A stretch of 64,000 nt of DNA from Hygrophila difformis (Eukaryota > Streptophyta > Magnoliopsida > Lamiales > Acanthaceae): assembly GCA_030278955.1 (NCBI GenBank), contig JAOANR010000015.1, forward strand, positions 19,935,073 through 19,999,072. Direction: 5' to 3'. How positions within the stretch are numbered: the first letter of the stretch is position 1; each line of letters opens with the position of its first letter. Position numbers and translations under genes: made by a program. Below the pieces are notes generated by a model. The model searched no databases, was not told where the DNA came from, and worked only from the letters and a program-made list of their open reading frames with translations. This document shows positions 56,871 through 64,000 of this stretch, piece by piece.

Positions 56871-57540
56871 TCACGAGTCGCGTTGAAAAAGGTTAGGATA
56901 CCTCTGCTTCATATCTGATTCCAATTCCCACGTCGCTTCTTCGGTACCATGATTAGACCATAGTACTTTTACCATTCTCACGGTCTTGTTTCTTGTAACT
57001 CTTTCTTTGACGTCCAGTATCTCGATCGGATACTCCTCATACGTCAGATCATCGTCCAGCTCAATCACATCAGTTTGCAAGACGTGAGTTGGATCGTGCA
57101 CATATTTCTTCAGCTGAGAAACATGAAACACGTTGTGCACCCGTGATAATTCCGGTGGAAGAGCCAATCGGTAGGCCAAGGTACCTACACGGTCTAAAAT
57201 CTCGTATGGACCGATGTAGTGAGGACTCAGCTTTCCTCGTTTGCCAAATCGCATCACCCCCTTCATCGGTGACACCTTTAGCAAGACCTTGCCTCCCACT
57301 TGGAATTCCAATTCTTGTCATCTTGAATCGGCATAACCCTTTTGCCTATCTTGTGCAGCTTCCATCTTTTGTTGCACTACCTTAATTAGTCGGCTCATGT
57401 CCTCAATGAGCTGAAGTCCTACAACCACAGAACTATCATCCTTAACCCAACATAACGGAGACACTTGCGTCCGTAGAGAGCTTCGAACGGCAACTTGGAT
57501 ACCGGCTCTATTCTAGGTACCCGATCAATCTTAAATTCGA
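56871..57540 (-). pseudogene. Gypsy-2 integrase C-terminus and chromodomain
   Basis: From about 57500 the minus strand shows FEALYGRKC, then after a one-base frame change SPLCWVKDDSSVVVGLQLIE. A stop lies near 57315. From 57311 the frame is open to 56874 with [31 protein letters not shown] and the chromodomain ([39 protein letters not shown]). The catalytic core and HHCC finger are absent. The intact 145-codon C-terminal part is the integrase SH3-like region plus chromodomain. Confidence 0.9.
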
Positions 57541-57588
57541 CTTCTCGCTTTGGCGGCATTACGTCGGAACATCCATTTACGAATGGAA

Positions 57589-58068
57589 TTATGTCGTTCT
57601 TTCTCTTTTTTTCTTTTCCTCGTCTTTGAGGTTATGCACATAGCATGCATATAAGTGATAGCCTTTTTGTATGAGATTGCAGAACCTCAAGGCATTCAAC
57701 ACCTTAGCGCTTTTCTTTGGAGGCTGCATGTAATACACCACCTTCTTCCCTCGACTCTTGGCTAAGGAAATATTCTGCTTCTGGCACTCAATAACGGCTT
57801 TGTATTGAGTCAGAAAATCCATGCCTAAGATGACGTCGAAATCTCTAAGATCAATCTCGACTAGATTCACGAAGAATTCTAGGTTCTTGATTACTATCGG
57901 GATCCCATCGTATCGTTTCGAACACGATATCACCTTACCCGATGGTAATTGAATTCCTAAGTTAATGTTCTTAGGCGCTGGAAGATCTAAGGCAGATATA
58001 ATCATCGTGGAATTTAAAGAGCAACTTGCGCCCGAATCAAACAAAACCTTTACAGGTACGCTAAGCAC
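57589..58068 (-). pseudogene. Gypsy-2 aspartic protease region
   Basis: The open frame of about 159 codons starts at a GTG and has no upstream gag. It carries the protease active site [29 protein letters not shown] and [20 protein letters not shown], collinear with Gypsy-A pol residues ~185-330. It ends in a Lys/Arg/Glu run at the deletion point where reverse transcriptase should begin. Without Gag fused upstream and with no ATG, expression is doubtful. Confidence 0.88.
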
Positions 58069-58405
58069 ATGCGATCAAGATCTAAGACCAAGGATAAATT
58101 AGCCTCAAGCTATCGCTCCTAAGTCAAGGTCAAGCCGAATAAGAATGTTATCTAACACAGTCAGCGAACATTTTAAATAATGCATGTATGCAAATGCATC
58201 CCCCCGAAAATAATAGTAACAATTTGAGACTTGTCGACTTTTTTTGAGATATATTTTTCCATGAGTTTTAAAATAAAATTTCATTCCCATGGAAATAATA
58301 TTTAAAATATTTAAAAATAATATTTAATATTTTGGGCCTCTATATTGGGCCGAAAAATAAGAATATATCTATATTTTTAAAAATTTCCGGGCTCTGATAC
58401 CACTC
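58069..58405 (-). other. Gypsy-2 leader and primer binding site
   Basis: The primer site TGGTATCAGAGC lies at 58402-58391 on minus, three bases inside the LTR. The ~310-bp leader resembles Gypsy-A 5460-5570 (CCATGG...TTTTAAAA; TGCATATGCATG-like) and then joins the protease directly, so gag and the extra ORF are deleted. Confidence 0.88.
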
Positions 58406-60916
58406 TGTAACACCCCGGATTTGATAACCCAGGCCGGGATGCCACCGCCACACCTCCCCAAGCAAGACGCGAACCATTTCGAGCTCACTTGAGAAGATGC
58501 TAAGGCTAAGTTGTATCAATAATTTAGAAAAATAATTTAAAACCATTCAAACAGTGCCCGAATTTTAAATCAGAGTTAAGCCTAACATGCATAATTTAAA
58601 AACAGTGCGGAAGCTCAGTAAGGGCCAAACACGGCCAAACATGAGTTCAAAATTCGTAAAAGAATTTAAAAAAATTAAGTGCGACAAGTCTTCGGGAATT
58701 CCCATCCCAAATGGTAAAATGCCATGCGCTAATCTTCCACATCTGAAAAAAAAAATAGAGACAACGTATCTTATCAGTACAACGGTACTGAGTAAGTTAA
58801 TATATAGCACAACGAATTTTAAAAGTTTTTAGGAGAGTATACAAAATAATATATTTATTTAAAAAGACGAATAAATAAATTAATTTAAAATCTCTTACAC
58901 ATATTCCACGAATATTTTACCAATGTTAGTTATGATCGAGGACACCCCATTAATATATCCTAGGGACGAACCCACAGGACCAACCTTTGGAACTTTATAC
59001 CCACAAGGACTCAAACATATCCTAGGGACGAACCCTTGGGATCAACCTCTGGGACTCGTACCCACGAGGTAAGTGCATGCAGCGGACCCTATACAGACAC
59101 ACTCCGGAGCCCTAGATAACCCATACGGATACATCTAGGAGTATAGACTCATACATCACAATAATCAATGCCGTTTTGGCTACAAAAGAGGGGGCGACAT
59201 AATTTTCACCACATTGGGCATCCCACTCGATCAAAACTTACAAAGTTTTAAAACCACATTTTATCATTTCATAATATCTCCACATTTCCAGAATCCATAT
59301 TCTTAAAAAATGAGTAACACTCGACTCATAGTTCATCGAATAATCAAAATAGCATTTACCGAACAAAAATGACATTATAGCAGTTTCTGAAATCGCCTTT
59401 AAAAATGCAGTAACCAATTTTTAAAAATTCTGGAAAAATTACAGTGGCTAGGAATCATCAAAATAAGCATTTTTCATAGAAATAGCCATCTCAAAATTCG
59501 GACTCTAAACTGGTCATTTTAATTGATTTCATAAAGCTATTGAATTACAATTTCTCTTGCTTCAGTAAATTCGACCACAGTGAGTTCAAAAATTCATAAC
59601 AATTTCATACATGCTCTAAAAATCATGAAATTTTACAGGGATGATCTAGGCACATAATGGAACAAATTTCGTGAAGACATCAAGCACTAAAAACGTCCAT
59701 AGGCGAGAGTGATTCGAACAACAAAACTGACTACATACATTCATCAAAACTGTTCACACATACGCAGAAAATACCAGATCGAATTTGGGTGACCAAAACT
59801 TGTCCAAAAATTATAAAAATTTACAGAGAGCATCTTTAGGACATTAGGAACAAGTTTCATTTTGGAAGGTTCTCCTAAAAATGTACGGATCATGGTCGAA
59901 TTCACAGAACAATAAAATTGGTCATAGGAAAACCCTATTTGACAGATTTTGTCAAATGAAAAGATAAACCTATATCTCGAGTTATACTCAACCAAAACTC
60001 CTAAAAATCGACGTGCACAATACTAACTTACTTGAGAGGAGTTTAGGATCGAAATTCCCCTTGGTAGAATCCCCGAGATCGTCCGGAACAGCCCCACGAA
60101 TCAACACCTCCCTCCGATTGAATCTATTTTGGAGTTGTCGAAAGAATTCTTAGTTCTAGGGCAACAAACTCGAATCTAAAACCAATAGAATGAAGTAGAA
60201 CTCTTACCTAACCTTAGAAGAATGGATTGGATCACTTGAACACGTCCAACTCTCTGCCAAGTGAAGCACAACTCAAGAATTCTCACCACTCTCACTATGA
60301 AACTTCTTAAGTGCAAATGGGTGGAATGGAGGCATGACTAGGGTATTTATAGAGGTGGAGAATAGCCCAATGACTGTCATAGGATGCTAGGGATGTGAGG
60401 GGACGAATTTAGCTCCATAACCCCTGACTTAACTCCCTCAACCCTCATCCAAAACCCCCACTACTCCACAAGACTTCATAGGATTCCCTCAAGTGATCAT
60501 ATAGCCTCATAACTGATTTGTTGGGGTCTTAATGCACCCAATAATCATTGTCAAGCACCCCACAACGTCCCTCAATGCTTGAAATTCAATTTGGAGTCGT
60601 TTGGAATCACCCACCACCGAATTCATGGCAAGAAACGCATGGGCGTTATGACTTTGTTCATAACAGCAGGGTGGCGTGCTGGTGGCGCGCACCGCGCGGA
60701 CACCAGCCTGCGAATTTTTTTTTTTTTTTTTTTAATATTATGATTTTTAATCTCTTAAAAATCATAATATGAATTATCCGAGATTGTTGGGATAATTCGA
60801 TACATCTATCCCGAGTCGCGATTATCCGAAATATTTAATTCCACTCTCTCGGAATTATTTCGATTTCGATAAATAAATCCAAATTCGTAAATTTCGGATT
60901 TTTTTCGGGTATTACA
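58406..60916 (-). repeat. Gypsy-2 5' LTR
   Basis: 2,511 bp, about 99.6% identical to the LTR at 54172 by eye. The largest difference is the length of the T-run near 60715-60733. The hairpin copy is at 58775-58790. It ends TATTACA before ATGCA. Confidence 0.95.
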
Positions 60917-60921
60917 ATGCA

Positions 60922-63140
60922 AGTCATAAATAATGCAGAAATTTAAAAATAGTGTATTTCCCGAATGTTCCCATTCATGCATATGATTACGCATATTTCT
61001 CATACTCTGTAAGAAAAAGAGAAAAATAATTTTGGTCAGCAAAACGTGCTGAGTAAGTTAAAACATAGCATGATTAAGGCGTTTCAAAGCCATTAATTAA
61101 ATTTAAATAAAGCATGCTAGTAGGCAATATACAATTTAATTTAATTAACTAAATAAATTGCACAATTTAAATCATGGATTCTAACCACTCATACATATAG
61201 CATAATTTAAATAAAAGCAATAAATAATTAAAATAGAAGCAATAATTAAAAGTCTTTTAATTATCCCCATTACTCCAAGATCAGGTATCTCAAGTTTTTC
61301 TCGATTGCATTGCAATCTCTACAGCATTTCAAGTAACCGTTGGCCTCAGCCAAATCCGCCATACCCAGTACCACTCCGAAGCCTCGAGAAACCCATACTC
61401 CCGAGAGTGTAGGCCTAAAATATCTCGTCGTTTTGGCATAACTTCTCATATTTCAACACCATCGTCCAATCAGGCACGACGTGTAAAGCTAGGAGGGCAC
61501 CCTGCAGAGCACTCACCCCCTACATCGTTTTTAATCAAGTTGCAAGGGGATTTTTCAAAAACGTTTGTTTAATAATTTCAAAAGGAATTTCACTTATTGT
61601 TTAATAAAAGCCAATTTCACAAATTCCACAAGTTTAACAAAAATATAGCTTTCTTATGTCGCTGTTCGCGCCATACACATTTAAAAATTCATCTCAAGGC
61701 CAAAAATTCTGAAATTTGGACAGTAGCTCGCCAACAAATAACAAACAAGTTTTTTGTCTTAAATTTTTCAATCCGGGTTAAGGAAACAAGTCAAAAATGT
61801 GAATTTGTACAGAAACATTACTCTGCCCGAATCCAGAACGTAGCAGGTTTCAAAGTTCTGATTTTTAACATATCAAACGAATACCAAACTTGATGAAATT
61901 TTACAGGGAGATTCACAACACATAGATCTACAAGTTTCATGTTCAACTCAAGTCCTAATTCGGCCTAGATCTAGTGTCAAAATCATCAATAAGTTCGGAA
62001 TATGAATCTGTCACTATTTCAAGATTAGAATTGAAGGCAGGTTCGTCTAGGTCGATTTTCGGATAGCAAATCTTAACGGACAATTCTGAATTTTTACAGG
62101 AGGTAGATCAGGGTCTTAGGAACACATTTCATGTTTTGAGTTTTTCCGTTTGAGGATTTTTAATGGTTCGAAAAATTCATGCAACGACACTGCGCCGACA
62201 TTGACAGATTTTTAATTAGGGTTTTTGTTAGATCTATTCGTTCGGTTGTTTTTAATCACCCAAAACCACAGTAAGTATTAACTTACTTGAATTGGATTTT
62301 CCGGCTCGTCTAGTTCGATGAAGTGGCCTCCTCGTTCACCGTTTGGCTCCTAGATCCGTCGAAATCTTCGTTCTTGAGCCGGATCGGGTTTTAGGAAGGA
62401 AGAAGAGGCCAAGTTAGATTCGTTTCGAATTCGAATGAGAAAGAATGGACAAAACCTTACCAACAACGATGAGAGCCTCAGAAATTCAAATTTTGGTCCT
62501 TTACTGCCTTCGTGCCTCCGACGACTTAGGAATTAGGGTTTGAAACGTATAGAGATTTTCGAAGAGTTTGAAAAGTGTCCAGGGTCGAAGGAGAAGGGTA
62601 TTTATAGACTTAGGCAACTCGTAGGATGTCCAAGATCTGTCTTGGAGTGTCTTGGGCCGAAAGATGTGCAACCAACGTCGAAAAATCCGAAATCGGGCGA
62701 GAGATTCGCGCACGGGTCGTTCCTGCCTGTTGGCGCGGTGGCGGCGCGGGAAACGAGACGGATCGTGCGGCGACCGCGCGGCCTTGGCTTGGACTTCGGT
62801 CCGGGCCGGGTCGTACGATCCGTCGTGCCTTTTCTCATCTCTTTCGGACTTCTATCGTCCTATGTTATTGGGCTCCGATTTTCGGGCTAATCTTTGGGCT
62901 CCACATTCCTATCTTAATTTTATTCGAGTCTCAATTTAATTTTCGGGTTTGAATTATTGAGTCCATGTGTATCGGGTTTTTTTGGACCATTTATTTAATT
63001 AATTCTCTTTAACTTTGATTCTTTTTAGAATTAAAATTTCTAAGCTGCCTACGTGCCCTGCGAAGGGATCAAGCCATTACGTAGTTCAAAACAATTTGAA
63101 TTTGTTTTGTTTGTTTCGGACTAAAATACACGGTGTGACA
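60922..63140 (-). repeat. Gypsy-B 3' LTR, larger part
   Basis: It continues the LTR broken at 54171. It contains the hairpin CAGCAAAACGTGCTG at 61037-61051, CACCCTGCAGAGCACTCACC (61499-61518) matching Gypsy-A at 4329-4350, and a GC-rich block at about 62695-62820. In the sense direction its first 130 bp (to about 63010) correspond to the stretch between the two polypurine tracts of Gypsy-A. Confidence 0.85.
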
Positions 63141-63163
63141 TCCTCTCCCCCTTAAGCTTACAG

Positions 63164-64000
63164 TTATGTCCCCATAACTATGGTGGTGTCGGTTTGGAAC
63201 AGCGTCGGGTAACGTTCCTTCATATCGGATTCTAATTCCCATGTTGTTGTTTCGCTTTCATGGTTCGACCAAAGAACCTTGACCATCCTTACGGTCTTAT
63301 TTCTCATTATTCTTTCCTTAACATCGATAATTCGCACTGGAACTTCTTCATAAGTCAAATCATCTTAGAGTTCAATCACTTCTGGTTGAAGAACATGTGT
63401 CGGGTCCGGCCCATATTTCTTCAGTTGTGAGACATGAAATACATTATGTACTCGAGCCAATTGTGGCGGTAAAGCCAGTCGGTAGGCTAAATTTCCGACT
63501 CGTTCTAGAATTTCATAAGGTCCTATGTATCGAGGACATAACTTCCCTCATTTTCCATAGCGCATCACCCCCTTCATAGGTGATATCTTTAGCATGACCC
63601 TATCTCCCACTTGAAACTCTAGGTCTTGTCGTCTCACATCAGCATAACCCTTTTAACGGTCTTGAGCGACTTTCATTTTTCCTTGGATCGCTTTTATTTG
63701 TTGGGCCATATCTTCGACAAGTTTTGGTCCCACTACCACAGTCTTATCGTTTTCTTCCCAACTCAAAGGGCTTCGGCACCTTCGTCCATACAGTGCTTCG
63801 AACTGTGCCATGCCAATGCTAGCATGGTAGCTATTGTTATAGGAAAACTCAAGGGTAAATGGTTTTCCCAACTTCCCTTAAACTCCAATACGCATGCTCT
63901 TAGCATGTCTTCCAAGGTTTGGATTGTTCTCTCGGTTTGTCCATCCGTCATCGGGTGGAATGCAGTGCTCATTTTGATTTGAGTACCGAGAGCATTTTGT
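63164..64000 (-). pseudogene. Gypsy-B pol, integrase end and chromodomain, broken
   Basis: Reading leftward from the edge: [20 protein letters not shown], the segment with the catalytic Glu of the integrase. After a frame change near 63850 comes [20 protein letters not shown], followed by an in-frame TAA at 63655-63653, a TGA at 63550-63548 and a TAA at 63367-63365. The last piece, 63358-63164, is the chromodomain ([28 protein letters not shown]). At least three stops plus a frameshift mean no functional integrase from this copy, consistent with it being older than Gypsy-A and Gypsy-2. Confidence 0.9.

Larger units (their letters stand above)
54172..60916 (-). mobile_element. Gypsy-2: young, internally deleted mini-chromovirus
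   Basis: Complete minus-strand element of 6,745 bp, with LTRs of 2,506 bp (54172-56677) and 2,511 bp (58406-60916). The internal region is only 1,728 bp, and the target duplication is a perfect ATGCA (54167-54171 and 60917-60921). The LTRs differ at about 10 substitutions plus homopolymer lengths (0.4%). The interior retains the iMet primer site, leader, protease, a fragment of integrase plus chromodomain, and two polypurine tracts. Gag, reverse transcriptase, RNase H and most of integrase are gone. It sits inside the Gypsy-B LTR. Either it was deleted after insertion or it moved using proteins of a relative. Confidence 0.95.
53901..64000 (-). mobile_element. Gypsy-B: old Ty3/gypsy chromovirus, 3' half, disrupted by Gypsy-2
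   Basis: Minus-strand element continuing past the right edge. Its 3' LTR occupies 53901-54171 plus 60922-63140 (about 2,490 bp once Gypsy-2 and one target copy are removed). It starts TGTCACACCG in the sense direction after the polypurine tract at 63141-63155 and ends GTGTTCCA at 53901. The interior right of 63155 is the 3' end of pol, with several stops and a frame change. It is the same lineage as Gypsy-A: the pol C-terminus, the hairpin (61037-61051) and the block near 61350-61400 all match. The 5' LTR and target duplication cannot be seen. Confidence 0.9.

Overview
This is nuclear DNA of a flowering plant, most likely a eudicot. It is AT-rich, with introns bounded by GT-AG, tRNA-derived SINEs, Stowaway and Tourist-like MITEs, Helitron remnants, and Ty3/gypsy chromoviruses and Ty1/copia elements primed by initiator-Met tRNA. 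No species can be fixed from the sequence. Repeats make up well over half of the window and host genes are sparse.

Layout. 0-1.5 kb: the first two exons of a minus-strand, probably plastid-targeted gene that runs off the left edge; a SINE sits in its intron. 1.7-2.6 kb: MITEs and the first part of a SINE. 2.6-13.9 kb: one full-length Ty3/gypsy chromovirus (Gypsy-A, 11,257 bp, two 2,598-bp LTRs, TSD TCTGC) that split that SINE. 14.3-15.2 kb: two Tourist-like MITEs in opposite orientation. 15.6-17.5 kb: GC-rich stretches around a decayed hAT transposon end. 17.5-20.6 kb and 22.6-25.1 kb: two further gypsy LTRs (C and D) without their internal regions. 27.7-32.1 kb: a gag-only copia element with two ~844-bp LTRs, inserted into what reads as a coding exon. 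32.3-33.7 kb: a SINE, a solo LTR with perfect TSD and a MITE. 34.6-35.9 kb: an LRR gene fragment with phase-2 introns. 37-42 kb: AT-rich DNA holding a 226-bp tandem duplication, a TCGCTGAA minisatellite between inverted ends, and a 36-bp perfect palindrome. 42.9-43.8 kb: a Helitron 3' end with the tail of its PIF1-type helicase. 44.4-45.8 kb: a long foldback element with 11-bp TSD. 46.3-47.6 kb: another probable solo LTR and a short TIR element. 48.1-51.6 kb: a cluster of SINEs around a compact, apparently intact three-exon LEA-like gene at 49.1-49.7 kb. 51.9-53.9 kb: microsatellite, MITEs and a Helitron-like end. 53.9-64 kb: a three-level nest on the minus strand. There an old chromovirus (Gypsy-B, pol broken) inserted into a MITE, and a young, internally deleted mini-chromovirus (Gypsy-2, 6,745 bp, TSD ATGCA) then inserted into Gypsy-B's LTR.

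The most unusual signals are in the gypsy group. All five LTR types carry a small hairpin at the same place whose arms change in a compensating way. Gypsy-A and Gypsy-2 carry two successive polypurine-tract/LTR-start modules. Gypsy-A has an extra coiled-coil ORF before gag. Gypsy-2 kept only protease and the integrase C-terminus/chromodomain yet is very young. No CRISPR, organellar or bacterial-type features were seen. Positions of repeat edges are exact where a target-site duplication is quoted and approximate otherwise; divergence counts were made by eye.
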